Positions 44,428 through 52,903 of a stretch of 64,000 nt of DNA are shown here, piece after piece. The notes beneath the pieces are model-generated. The model made no database searches. It saw only the letters and a list, made by a program, of their open reading frames with translations, and had not been told where the DNA came from. Each line of letters begins with the position of its first letter. The first letter of the stretch is position 1. A program made the position numbers and the translations under genes. Source of the stretch: Myxococcota bacterium (GTDB lineage Bacteria > Myxococcota_C > UBA6777); the NCBI GenBank assembly GCA_023150835.1, contig JAKLKB010000004.1, forward strand, positions 62,001-126,000, read 5' to 3'.

Positions 44428-44894
44428 TTCTTCGGAGTCCAGTCGCCTGCGATGCCGTCGATGGCTTTGTGAAGTCCTTCTGCTGCGCTCAGGGATGCTT
44501 GTTGTTTGGTGAACATCGCAGCTCGCATCACGGCATGATGGCGCGCCAGCTTCGCAAGATACGCGCTGTGGTCTTTGTGACCGGCTGGAACAGGGGCGAT
44601 CTTTTGGGTCAAGAAATACTCTGCAATCACTTTGATGATATTTGAGGCATGAGCTTCTTTTGTCATCACCCAACGCACCAACTGATTCTTGCTTTGTGCA
44701 TCTGTTTTATCGCTAAGTGCAAGAATATTTTTGATGGCTTTGGTGATGGTTTGGCTGTCTTCATACAAGGCATGAACACGCGCATGATCATCATAAATCC
44801 CGCAAGGTACTTGGCAGTGCGCGTCCACTTTTTGAGAACCGACAGTCGTCATCCCCAACACCAGAAACCAGATCACGCTCCATCGCTTGATCAT
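44424..44894 (-). CDS. sodN: Nickel superoxide dismutase, Sec-exported form
   Basis: 156 residues. A Sec signal peptide (MIKRWSVIWFLVLGMTTVGS, then QKVDA) would be cut before HCQVPCGIYDDHARVHAL, which is the nickel-hook HCxxPCGxYD with His1, Cys2 and Cys6 as nickel ligands. The remainder is the four-helix-bundle part, with VMTKEAHASNIIKVIAEYFL. The enzyme converts superoxide to hydrogen peroxide and oxygen. In Streptomyces the pro-peptide is removed by SodX; here signal peptidase could expose His1 directly, placing the enzyme outside the cytoplasm. AAGGAG precedes the ATG at 44894. A promoter is visible upstream. Confidence 0.9.
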   Translation of the reverse strand: MIKRWSVIWFLVLGMTTVGSQKVDAHCQVPCGIYDDHARVHALYEDSQTITKAIKNILALSDKTDAQSKNQLVRWVMTKEAHASNIIKVIAEYFLTQKIAPVPAGHKDHSAYLAKLARHHAVMRAAMFTKQQASLSAAEGLHKAIDGIAGDWTPKK

Positions 44895-44984
44895 TTTTTT
44901 CTCCTTTTTCTGTGCTTGCCTGTTTGCCCAGTTGCGCCTGCTCGCTCGGATACTCGGGGGTGCGAGACGGAACACAACGGCGGC

Positions 44985-45013
44985 ATCCTAGGCCCGACGG
45001 TTTTTTCTGTCAA
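44985..45013 (-). promoter_or_regulatory. Sigma-70-type promoter of sodN
   Basis: On the minus strand TTGACA (45013-45008), a 17-base spacer and TAGGAT (44990-44985). It predicts a transcript start near 44978 and an untranslated leader of about 84 bases. A family-1 element begins 30 bases upstream of it. Confidence 0.65.
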
Positions 45014-45042
45014 GGCAACCGCTGTGGCGTGTCCCCTAGGCC

Positions 45043-45170
45043 TTATACGATATCCGAAAGATGTGTGCTCGAAGGGCAGCTGCGATCCGCTGTAACTGCC
45101 CTGTCCTTGGGCAGCCACAGGGGGCTGCCCCTACGTTTTACGATCACACAATGGGCGGATTCCGTATTAT
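45043..45170. repeat. Family-1 repeat element, reverse
   Basis: From TTATACGATATCCG to GGATTCCGTATTAT, with the core GGGCAGCCACAGGGGGCTGC and TTTTACGATCACACAATGGG. It lies between the divergent sodN and darT genes. Bases 45171-45342 show no gene. Confidence 0.85.
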
Positions 45171-45342
45171 CCATCCGATGCCACCTCATGCCTCGTGATC
45201 TTCGACCTCTCGCGCCGCCCTCAACGCCTCGCTGCCGCTCGCCTACAAAGCCACCTTTGGCAGAAAAAAAGAACGACGCTACAAAACAGCCCGCCAAATC
45301 AAACGTACTTATCGGGGTTCTTCCACCCAGACGCGAGCTCTC

Positions 45343-45372
45343 TTGACAACGATCATCCTGATGGAATATAAA
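45343..45372 (+). promoter_or_regulatory. Sigma-70-type promoter of darTG
   Basis: TTGACA at 45343-45348, an 18-base spacer and TATAAA at 45367-45372. A transcript would start near 45379, so translation must begin after that point. Confidence 0.7.
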
Positions 45373-45407
45373 CAACACAGTTCGCACAAACGTTGTATCA
45401 AAGTTCT

Positions 45408-45425
45408 TAATTTCATCAGAAATTA
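45408..45425. promoter_or_regulatory. Perfect inverted repeat upstream of darT
   Basis: TAATTTC-ATCA-GAAATTA lies between the predicted transcript start and the darT start codon. It could be a binding site for control of the operon, or a small hairpin in the leader. No regulator gene is coded nearby. Confidence 0.4.
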
Positions 45426-45438
45426 TACTAAAGCGTGT

Positions 45439-46092
45439 ATGCCTACAGTGAACAATATGATTCCAAAAGACTTAAAGATTTACCACATCGTTCATCTGGA
45501 CAGACTGGTGTCGATTATCAGCGAGGGCTGTTTGTGGAGTGATGCGGCAGGTCAAGCAAAAAATTTGGGCGGAACCATGATCGGAATGTCCCATATCAAA
45601 CAGAGGCGTATGACCAACAGCATATCAAGTCACCAAGGATTAACCGTCGGACAATGCGTGCCGTTCTACTTCTGCCCACGTTCTATCATGCTCTACATCA
45701 TTTCACAACAAAGCCATGAGAATATCTCGTATCGAGGTGGGCAACAACCCATTATTCACCTGCAAGCTGATCTGAATCGGGTTATCTGCTGGGCACAGCA
45801 GAACAATAAACGGTGGGCTTTTACAGATTCAAACGCAGGGTCTTTCTACTTCAACGATTATTGCACTTTAGGTGATCTGAAACGAATTGATTGGAACGCG
45901 GTAAATGCCTACTCATGGTCGCGATGTAAAGAACAAAAACAGGCTGAATTTCTACTGGAAGAACAATTCCCGTGGACGCTGATTGAAGCGGTCGGCGTCT
46001 ATTCGCAGACGCAAGATCAGCAAGTCAGAGCTAGATTGAATTCAGCAGGGCATCGACCGCCCATTTCAATTCAGCGCGACTGGTATCACTAA
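45439..46092 (+). CDS. darT: DarT-type DNA ADP-ribosyltransferase toxin
   Basis: About 217 residues. KIYHIVHLDRLVSIISEGCL, the loop MSHIKQRRMTNSI, and VPFYFCPRSIMLYII are characteristic of the DarT (DUF4433) family. DarT uses NAD to add ADP-ribose to thymidine or guanosine in single-stranded DNA. The catalytic Glu is expected in KQAEFLLEEQFPWTLIEAVG. The antitoxin DarG follows 14 bases later. The start is set at 45439 (ATG at 45457 is the alternative), because the longer frame begins inside the promoter. The base composition is more AT-rich than the neighbours, in keeping with transfer. Confidence 0.9.
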   Translation: MPTVNNMIPKDLKIYHIVHLDRLVSIISEGCLWSDAAGQAKNLGGTMIGMSHIKQRRMTNSISSHQGLTVGQCVPFYFCPRSIMLYIISQQSHENISYRGGQQPIIHLQADLNRVICWAQQNNKRWAFTDSNAGSFYFNDYCTLGDLKRIDWNAVNAYSWSRCKEQKQAEFLLEEQFPWTLIEAVGVYSQTQDQQVRARLNSAGHRPPISIQRDWYH

Positions 46093-46106
46093 AGGAGGAC
46101 GCTCAG

Positions 46107-47150
46107 GTGATTACCTACAAAACAGGCGATATTTTTAAAGAAGAAGCAGATGCGATAGTCAACACGGTAAATTGTGTAGGCATCATGGGGCGTGGCATCG
46201 CGTTGCAGTTCAAGAAGTGGTTTCCCGAAAACTTCAAAGTTTACGCGGCTGCCTGCAAACACAAGAAAGTCGTGCCCGGAAGAATGTTTGTGCATGAAAC
46301 AGGCTCCCTGATGGGGCCTAAATACGTCATCAATTTTCCGACCAAACGGCACTGGCGTGGAGCCAGCCGCATGGAAGATATCGAGTCTGGCCTTCAAAAT
46401 TTGGCAGAGGTTATACCGACCCTGAATATCGAATCCATCGCTCTTCCGCCGCTCGGCTGCGGGTTAGGCGGGCTAAACTGGGATGAGGTTCGAGAGCGTA
46501 TCGAAAATACGCTTTCTCATTTGTCAGATACGCGAGTCATCGTTTTTGAACCTCAAGGGGCACCCGAAGCGAAAGAGATGGCAAAGAACCGCAAGGCACC
46601 GAAGATAACCGCCGGCAGAGCTGCGTTGGTCGAATTGGTGCATCGCTACCTTGGCGGTCTACTCGATCCTTTTATTTCTCTGCTTGAGATTCAAAAACTA
46701 CTGTATTTTTTGCAAGAAAGTGGTGAACCTCTCCATTTGAACTATCAGAAAAATATCTATGGTCCTTATGCTGAAAATTTGCGCCATGTATTGAATGCCG
46801 TTGAAAACCACCTGCTTTCTGGCTACGCAGATGGTGGCGACAGACCAGACAAAGAACTCAGGCTGGTTTCGGGAGCCTACGAAGCCGCGTCAAAGTTCAT
46901 GGCGGAGCATCCCCAGACAAAGCAGCGTTTCGATAAAGTTTCTGATCTAGTTGAAGGCTTTGAATCTCCCTTTGGGATGGAGCTACTTGCGACAGTTCAC
47001 TGGGTTGCCACAAAAGAAAGTGCCAAAACGAAAGATCGGGTCGTCTCAGGAGTTCACGGATGGAATGATCGTAAGAAGCAATTTACGCCTCGCCAGATTG
47101 GGTTGGCTTTCGACGTTTTATCAGAAAAAGGCTGGATTGATCAAGATTGA
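46107..47150 (+). CDS. darG: DarG-type macrodomain antitoxin
   Basis: 347 residues, GTG start with AAAGGAGG upstream. The N-terminal macrodomain (about 1-155) has GDIFKEEADAIVNTVNCVGI, MGRGIALQFKKWFPE and LPPLGCGLGGLNWDEV, and should strip ADP-ribose from DNA modified by DarT. The C-terminal domain (about 165-347; LLEIQKLLYFLQESGEPLHL, KNIYGPYAENLRHVLNAVE) is the family's second part, which in studied systems binds and blocks the toxin. It lies 14 bases after darT in one operon. Both genes differ in style from the surrounding GC-richer genes. Confidence 0.92.
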   Translation: MITYKTGDIFKEEADAIVNTVNCVGIMGRGIALQFKKWFPENFKVYAAACKHKKVVPGRMFVHETGSLMGPKYVINFPTKRHWRGASRMEDIESGLQNLAEVIPTLNIESIALPPLGCGLGGLNWDEVRERIENTLSHLSDTRVIVFEPQGAPEAKEMAKNRKAPKITAGRAALVELVHRYLGGLLDPFISLLEIQKLLYFLQESGEPLHLNYQKNIYGPYAENLRHVLNAVENHLLSGYADGGDRPDKELRLVSGAYEAASKFMAEHPQTKQRFDKVSDLVEGFESPFGMELLATVHWVATKESAKTKDRVVSGVHGWNDRKKQFTPRQIGLAFDVLSEKGWIDQD

Positions 47151-47154
47151 CGTC

Positions 47155-47213
47155 CTCCCTCCACCAAACCAAGAGACGAAGCTTGCGCAACGTCTCAAAG
47201 GTTGTGGTGGGAG
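47155..47213 (+). terminator. Possible transcript-end hairpin after darG
   Basis: CTCCC, CCACCA and AACC at 47155-47170 can pair with GGTT and GTGGTGGGAG at 47200-47213, and inside them GAGACG pairs with CGTCTC. The stem is long but imperfect and has no T-run, so it may be a processed or factor-dependent end rather than an intrinsic terminator. Confidence 0.35.
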
Positions 47214-47254
47214 CCTTCCCGCTCGTCTTGGGTAAACGTGGTGTTGGAGGCGTT

Positions 47255-47372
47255 CGTCGCTCGCGGTACTTCAAGCGACAGAGTTGTTGGCGTAAAAAGC
47301 GATGACTTCTTCGCCAACGCGGGGCCAAGGGGACCGTGTCAAGGAATTGGGGCGTGGAGCCGCGCTCCAAAC
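47255..47372. repeat. Degenerate family-2 repeat element
   Basis: TTCGTCGCTCGCGGTACTTC, AAGCGACAGAGTTGTTGGCG and the end GGGGCGTGGAGCCGCGCTCC match the order of family 2. It lies between darG and the PD40 gene and marks the right side of the darTG segment. Confidence 0.6.
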
Positions 47373-47449
47373 CATCCAACAAGCCGATCCTGTACTCTCC
47401 AAACAACAGGAATGCGATCCATTCCCTTCACACGAACAGGAGTTCCACG

Positions 47450-48715
47450 ATGATCGCGATACCCTCATCCACCACGACAAACCGCTCATGGTTCGGTGGC
47501 CTTGCGCTCTCGGTGCTTTGCTTTGCCCTGCTTCCGTGGGCCTACGGAAGCCCACCCACCACCCAGCCCTCACGCCTCACTTCTACAACAGCGCCATCCA
47601 AACAGCCCTCTGTTTCGCGCCGTTCGCTCGCCCCTCAGCCTCTGCCCACGCCGCCACAGGGCTACATCCCCGCCTCCCCTCGCCAACTTACCTCCCAAGG
47701 GGTCAACGGAGAGGCCTATTTTTCACCCGATGGAAAAAAACTGATCTTTCAATCCTACGGAAGAAAAGAACACGCCCATACACAAATCTACATCCTTGAC
47801 CTCCAAAATGGAAAAGAAACGCGCCTTACCAACCATGACGGCGATGATACATGTTCTTATTTCCATCCAAACGGAAAGAGTATCCTTTACGCCTCGACCG
47901 TTGATGAAGTCAGAGAATCTTACCACTTCCGTTTTTTCGCCCCCTCTTGGGTCGCCAAGCACCGCGCACAACGCGAACAAGCTGCCAAGTCCCAAAAATG
48001 GGGCAAAAAAAACCGCGCAAAACACAAACGAACCTACACTTGGGTCTACAAACCCTACGAGATCTATCTTGCGGGGCTTGATGGCAAAAATCCCCGACGC
48101 CTGACCCACGCCAACGGCTATGATGCCGAAGGAACCTACAGCACCGATGGAAAGCATATCATCTTTAGCTCCCACCGCGACGGCGACCAAGAGCTTTACT
48201 TGATGAACGCAGACGGCACAGCCCAACGCCGCCTCACTTGGCGCAAAGGCAACGATGGTGGCCCCTTCCTCTCCCCCAGCGGAAAAGCCGTGACTTGGCG
48301 CTCTTTTGACGTCAAAGGCAATTCCCAGATCTTTGTGGCCGACCTGCAAGACGCAACACTCCGCAATATCCGCCAATTGACCTTCAAATCGGGCATCCAC
48401 TGGGCACCCTTCTGGCATCCCTCCGAAAAATGGGTTCTTTTCAGCGCCAACAGCGACGACCGCAAAAACTTTGAACTCTATCTCGTCAACACCGAAGGAA
48501 CCTGCCTCAAACGCCTGACTTACAGCCACGCTCAAGATGTCTTGCCCGTCTTCTCCCCTGATGGGAAACAGATCGCTTTTACAGCCCGAAAAGGCCGATA
48601 CAGCCAGCTTTACATCATGCCTTTTGTGATGCCCAGCCACTGCGAAGATCCTCGCCTCCACCGCACTCCCCAAAGCCTTCTCCACTTCCCTCCACCCCCA
48701 CCTCAAAAACACTAA
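47450..48715 (+). CDS. Secreted PD40 (TolB-like) beta-propeller protein
   Basis: About 421 residues. Signal peptide (GGLALSVLCFALLPWAYGS), a Pro/Thr-rich stretch, then six or so PD40 propeller strands (AYFSPDGKKLIFQS, YFHPNGKSILYAST, YSTDGKHIIFSSHRDGDQEL, FLSPSGKAVTWRSF, FWHPSEKWVLFSA, FSPDGKQIAFTARK). The fold is that of TolB and DPP-IV propellers. A ligand- or substrate-recognition role outside the inner membrane is likely; there is no peptidase domain. The ATG at 47450 has AGGAG 7 bases upstream. Confidence 0.8.
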   Translation: MIAIPSSTTTNRSWFGGLALSVLCFALLPWAYGSPPTTQPSRLTSTTAPSKQPSVSRRSLAPQPLPTPPQGYIPASPRQLTSQGVNGEAYFSPDGKKLIFQSYGRKEHAHTQIYILDLQNGKETRLTNHDGDDTCSYFHPNGKSILYASTVDEVRESYHFRFFAPSWVAKHRAQREQAAKSQKWGKKNRAKHKRTYTWVYKPYEIYLAGLDGKNPRRLTHANGYDAEGTYSTDGKHIIFSSHRDGDQELYLMNADGTAQRRLTWRKGNDGGPFLSPSGKAVTWRSFDVKGNSQIFVADLQDATLRNIRQLTFKSGIHWAPFWHPSEKWVLFSANSDDRKNFELYLVNTEGTCLKRLTYSHAQDVLPVFSPDGKQIAFTARKGRYSQLYIMPFVMPSHCEDPRLHRTPQSLLHFPPPPPQKH

Positions 48716-48769
48716 ACTCCGCTCCCACACAAACACCCCAACCACGAGACACAAAGAAAGGCAGCCTCC

Positions 48770-50797
48770 ATGCCCAACTCAACACGCACCAACCCCCATC
48801 GTCCCCTCCCCCCCGCGCCCAACACACCTCACCTCTCCAACACCGCTCCCGTCGCCCCCACCCCAAGCCCTGCCTCCACCCGCGATCCACACCGCTTTGA
48901 GCGTCCCGCTCCAAGTCCCACCAACCCGCACACGCCCCCCGCACACACACCCGCCACTCCTGCCGAACGCTACATGCAGCCCCTTGATCACGGCTTTTGG
49001 AAAGATCCCCAAAGCACCGCACCCATCGGCAAGATCAACGGCTACATCGACTTTGCCGTCCAAAACTACGAGTACCACAAAAAGATGGCTGTCGAAGTCC
49101 AAGTCGAGCGCGAAGACGGAAGCACCGAGCGTTACCTCTATCGCCCCCAATACAAAGGCAAACTCCCCGATGGCCGCGAAAAATGGGGCGTCGATCCGAT
49201 CTCCATCTTCCCCGATATCCCGGGCCGATCTGCTGTCAAAGAAGTCCGCTTTTCTTATAAGGTACAAGCCGACGTCGATCACGACGGACAACGCGACCTT
49301 TGCGTCTCCCACAACTTCTACAAGATCGCCGACGCCAACGCGCTGCGGACTCCCTCCACACAACTTGGCTCACCCGCTCCCACCGCTCAAAATCCCGAAG
49401 CCATCGCCCCTCTCGCCGATCCCTCACGCATCCACAACGCCGCAGCTTCCCTCAAAGACACCGTCCCACCCGTCGAAGTCTACTTCGCTCCCTACCAACA
49501 CCCCGAACGCGCTTTGATCGCCGAGATCGACAAAGTCATCCAAGCCAAACGCCTTGACCCACAAAGCCACCACAGCATCCATGCTTCTGTCTTCAACATC
49601 AACGACCCCGAGATCGCAAACAAACTGATCGAAGCCCATCAAACTGGCGTGGAGGTCAAACTGCTCACCGCCGCCCACCAGATGGATCCCAACAAAGCCT
49701 ATCAACTCGAATACAAGCGACTCCAACAAGCCGGTGTCCCCGTCATCGGCATCGCACGCGACGAGATGTTTGCCTCCAATCATACAAAGTTTGCGATCTT
49801 TGACGGACACACCGTGACTACAGGTTCTTACAATTGGGAAAGCCGCTCGAACGACGAAAACAATGAAAATATGATGATCTTGCGTTCTCCTGCCGTCGCG
49901 GCTCTCTACGAAGATATCTTCCGAGGCGTCGCGGGTGAAGCCCAAGTCGACCGCTCCATCCAACCTCTCGACAAAGTCAACGTCCTCTACTCCCAGCAAC
50001 ACAACGTCCCCAAAGCCATCTACGACGAGATCGAAAAAGCCAAAGACAGCATCACCCTCTCGATGTTCACCTTGCGCTCCCTCCAATTCGAGGACGCAGG
50101 ACAGCACAAAGATATCCTTGATGCACTGATCCGCGCTCAACAACGCGGTGTCAAAGTCTCGATCCTTCTTGAGAAAAATATTGCAGATGCGGGTGAATAT
50201 TACGGACGCCTTACAGAAAATGATCCGACCGACGAACGCCTTGCACAACACGGCATCGAGATCGTCAAGATCAAAACCAACTTCAACAACAACCCCTATG
50301 CGGCCATGCACCACAAGTTCGCCGTGTTTGACGGCCAAACCACCATGACGGGAGCCTACAATTGGTACGCAGGGAGCCAAGTGTCCGACGACGACTTGAT
50401 CGTGATCCGCGACACCGATATCGCCCAACGCTACCTCGGCGAAGTCACCAACCTACGCCGACACTACGATCCCGACTTCGATCCAAGCAGCGTCCCCCAC
50501 ACCCAAGTCGCCTTCTCCGTCCAACACCCCCACACCCGACCCGGAGACCAAGTCTACCTCGTCGGCGATATCCCCGAGCTTGGCGGATGGGATCTCGACA
50601 AGGGCATCCGCCTCAACGCAAACGACTGGCCCGACTGGAAGGTCGCTCTCGATATCCCCGCAGGTACGCACTTTGAGTACAAGTTTGTCGTCAAAAACCC
50701 TTGGAGTGGCCGCGTCTGGGAAGCCGGCGCAAACCGCGAACATACCGCCAACTCCAACCAACCCAAGGATGCCCTCTTCGAGCATTTTCGCGGATAG
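48770..50797 (+). CDS. Phospholipase-D-like protein with C-terminal CBM20 module
   Basis: 675 residues, no signal peptide. A Pro/Thr-rich N-terminus (about 1-70) leads to a beta-rich domain (about 75-190, NGYIDFAVQNYEYHKKMAVE) that may be another carbohydrate-binding fold. Two PLD repeats follow with HxKxxxxD motifs HTKFAIFDGHTVTTGSYNW (His about 338) and HHKFAVFDGQTTMTGAYNW (about 514), so the active site is complete. The last about 100 residues are a CBM20 starch-binding module (GDQVYLVGDIPELGGWDLDK, GTHFEYKFVVKN). The substrate could be phospholipid or nucleic acid held at glycogen. Its stop is directly followed by a family-1 element. Confidence 0.8.
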   Translation: MPNSTRTNPHRPLPPAPNTPHLSNTAPVAPTPSPASTRDPHRFERPAPSPTNPHTPPAHTPATPAERYMQPLDHGFWKDPQSTAPIGKINGYIDFAVQNYEYHKKMAVEVQVEREDGSTERYLYRPQYKGKLPDGREKWGVDPISIFPDIPGRSAVKEVRFSYKVQADVDHDGQRDLCVSHNFYKIADANALRTPSTQLGSPAPTAQNPEAIAPLADPSRIHNAAASLKDTVPPVEVYFAPYQHPERALIAEIDKVIQAKRLDPQSHHSIHASVFNINDPEIANKLIEAHQTGVEVKLLTAAHQMDPNKAYQLEYKRLQQAGVPVIGIARDEMFASNHTKFAIFDGHTVTTGSYNWESRSNDENNENMMILRSPAVAALYEDIFRGVAGEAQVDRSIQPLDKVNVLYSQQHNVPKAIYDEIEKAKDSITLSMFTLRSLQFEDAGQHKDILDALIRAQQRGVKVSILLEKNIADAGEYYGRLTENDPTDERLAQHGIEIVKIKTNFNNNPYAAMHHKFAVFDGQTTMTGAYNWYAGSQVSDDDLIVIRDTDIAQRYLGEVTNLRRHYDPDFDPSSVPHTQVAFSVQHPHTRPGDQVYLVGDIPELGGWDLDKGIRLNANDWPDWKVALDIPAGTHFEYKFVVKNPWSGRVWEAGANREHTANSNQPKDALFEHFRG

Positions 50798-50919
50798 ATT
50801 ATGAAATCCGCCCATCGCGTGCGCCGACACGTAGGGGCAGCCCCCTGTGGCTGCCCAACCATAGGGCGTCTACAGCGGATCACACCTACCCTTCGTGTAC
50901 ACTTCTCTCGGATATCGTA
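50798..50919. repeat. Family-1 repeat element, forward
   Basis: ATTATGAAATCCGCCC at the first base after the PLD-like gene's stop codon, core GTAGGGGCAGCCCCCTGTGG, end CTCGGATATCGTAA. Confidence 0.85.
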
Positions 50920-50958
50920 AAATATCGCGCCTCACCACAAACAGCCCCTCATCCCCTC

Positions 50959-52557
50959 TCACAACAACGAGCAGATCCCCACAACACAGACTTTGAACAA
51001 GCCCGAACATTTGTTTCCACAACGACCACAGTTGTTCGGATCCGTAAGAAATGTCACACACTTACCGCCGCAGTCACGAGGTTGAAGAAGCGGGCATTCG
51101 CACTTGCCCTTCTCACAGGACTGATTACTGTGACACGCCGCACCGCACCTTCCGCAATGCCGCGTATCATCGCGCAGATTCACACAAGCCTCTCCGCAAC
51201 GTGTGAGTCCCTCTCGGCAAACACACTGCCCTGCTCCACAAACTTCTAGTTTCGAGCAGACTTTGTCACAGGCCCCGCAATGATCGGGATCTTTTTGTAG
51301 ATCGCGGCACGCACCGCCACACGACACATACCCATCCCTGCATCGACAAGCCCCCTGATCACAGATCTGATTTTCCGCGCACTTCGTCGTGCAATCCCCG
51401 CAATGTTGCGGATCGCTTTTCAAATCGACGCATCGCCCATCGCATGAAGACTTGCCCTCTGAACAAGAAAGTACACACTTGCCTTCTTGGCAGCTTTGCT
51501 CGGCCCCACACACCACACCACAACGACCGCAATTCGACGGATCCAACGAGAGATCCGCACAGCGAACTCCGCACAGCGTCCGCCCCACCGCGCAACGGCA
51601 CTCGCTTGGACAAAAAGCCCCTTGACATGCCGAATCGATCGGCAAACAGACCTCTTCGTTTGCACAAAGATTCCCGCACGATCCACAATGCTTTGGCCCC
51701 CATGCCGTCAAGCAGCGCTGCTCACAAACCACCGTGTCACAGCCGCAATCTTCGTCCACCACTCCGTCACAATCGTCGTCCAATCCGTTGCATTTTTCGC
51801 TAGGCAACGGCAAGACTTCGCCTTCGCAAACATCGGACCATTCATTGTTTTCCTTGCAACGCTGCTTGCCTTGTTGGCAGATCCCCACCCCCGCAAACCG
51901 CAGATCTCCCGAATAGCAAGGCCGCTCTTCTCCTGCCTTACAATCGCAGCTTTTGTCTTTCGGGTTGTCGATCTTTCCGTCGCAATCTGTATCCAAACCA
52001 TCGCATTTTTCGGGGCTTGGCAGCACTTGTCCCAAACAGTTCCCCCACCGAAACACCCCATCTTCGGCCACTTCGCAAAGCTGGATCCCTGCGCGACACG
52101 ATCCGACAGGCTCACTCTGCCCCACCAACAAAGGCCCCGCATAACAAGGTCGCTGCGCCCCCAGCGCAAGGCATGTACAAGCGTTGTTTCCGACGTTGTC
52201 GATCTTCCCGTCACAGTCGTTGTCGATCCGATCGCAGATCTCGGCTGTTGGGGTGACTTCACCTTTGCAAACCGACCACACCCCGTCTCTTCCACAAAAC
52301 CGCTCTCCCCACCGACAAGGCGATGTATCGGCGGTTTGTGGAGAGCTGCTGCACCGCTCGATATCACCCGCAACGCACTCCGCCACTTCGCAGGTCTTGT
52401 ATGCGGCATTCGGCAAGTTCAAACAATGCACCGCAGGCGCACTCCCCCTACAGTCTTCGGCTGTTTCGCAAGCTCTCTTCACTTTACCGATGCACCCTCC
52501 CCACAACAACGAGACACTCCACAACACCACACATCCGATCCGCACACCACCACGCAT
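50959..52557 (-). CDS. MopE/Stig1-repeat lipoprotein
   Basis: 532 residues. Lipoprotein signal (VVLWSVSLLWGGC). Three MopE-type motifs (CDRIDNDCDGKIDN, CDGLDTDCDGKIDN, CNGLDDDCDGVVDEDC), thought to bind calcium or copper, are followed by six Stig1-like modules (HCGSCGNLC, NCGRCGVVC, HCGDCTTKC and so on) reaching the C-terminus. It is presumably a disulfide-rich surface protein. It is read divergently from the radical SAM gene. Confidence 0.85.
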   Translation of the reverse strand: MRGGVRIGCVVLWSVSLLWGGCIGKVKRACETAEDCRGSAPAVHCLNLPNAAYKTCEVAECVAGDIERCSSSPQTADTSPCRWGERFCGRDGVWSVCKGEVTPTAEICDRIDNDCDGKIDNVGNNACTCLALGAQRPCYAGPLLVGQSEPVGSCRAGIQLCEVAEDGVFRWGNCLGQVLPSPEKCDGLDTDCDGKIDNPKDKSCDCKAGEERPCYSGDLRFAGVGICQQGKQRCKENNEWSDVCEGEVLPLPSEKCNGLDDDCDGVVDEDCGCDTVVCEQRCLTAWGPKHCGSCGNLCANEEVCLPIDSACQGAFCPSECRCAVGRTLCGVRCADLSLDPSNCGRCGVVCGAEQSCQEGKCVLSCSEGKSSCDGRCVDLKSDPQHCGDCTTKCAENQICDQGACRCRDGYVSCGGACRDLQKDPDHCGACDKVCSKLEVCGAGQCVCREGLTRCGEACVNLRDDTRHCGRCGAACHSNQSCEKGKCECPLLQPRDCGGKCVTFLTDPNNCGRCGNKCSGLFKVCVVGICSLL

Positions 52558-52903
52558 CCATCACCTCGCTCCACACTCGCCTCACAAACAAACCATGCCA
52601 CCACACACCCCAAGCATCCGCGATCTTCGACCACTTGCACCTTTACCACATCGCTCACAAACAAGCCAAGCCGTCACACACCAAGCATCCCCCAAAAAAC
52701 ACCTCTTCACAAGGCTTTACAAAAAACAGGCGCGATCGCACACTCCAGCCCGCAGGAAAGGTCTGTACAACACCGCACACGCCCCCCCACAAGACCAAAG
52801 ACCACAAGACCAGACCCTCTGCACACCACCCATGCCCGCAAACAAGGCCCGTCCTCTTCACAGCGACGCGCTCCTGCGCGGCTTTTGCAAACGAGAAAAA
52901 AAC
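52558..52903. other. Divergent intergenic region with imperfect direct repeat
   Basis: 346 bases between the MopE/Stig1 gene and the radical SAM gene. A segment CTCACAAACAAACCATGCCA at 52581 recurs imperfectly at 52654 (CTCACAAACAAGCCAAGCCG), 73 bases away, continuing with CAAGCATCC in both. No promoter pair was convincing and no gene is seen. Confidence 0.5.

Noticed and set aside
45343-45438. darT starting at the TTG at 45343
   Set aside because: That codon is the -35 hexamer of a good promoter, so transcripts begin after it.
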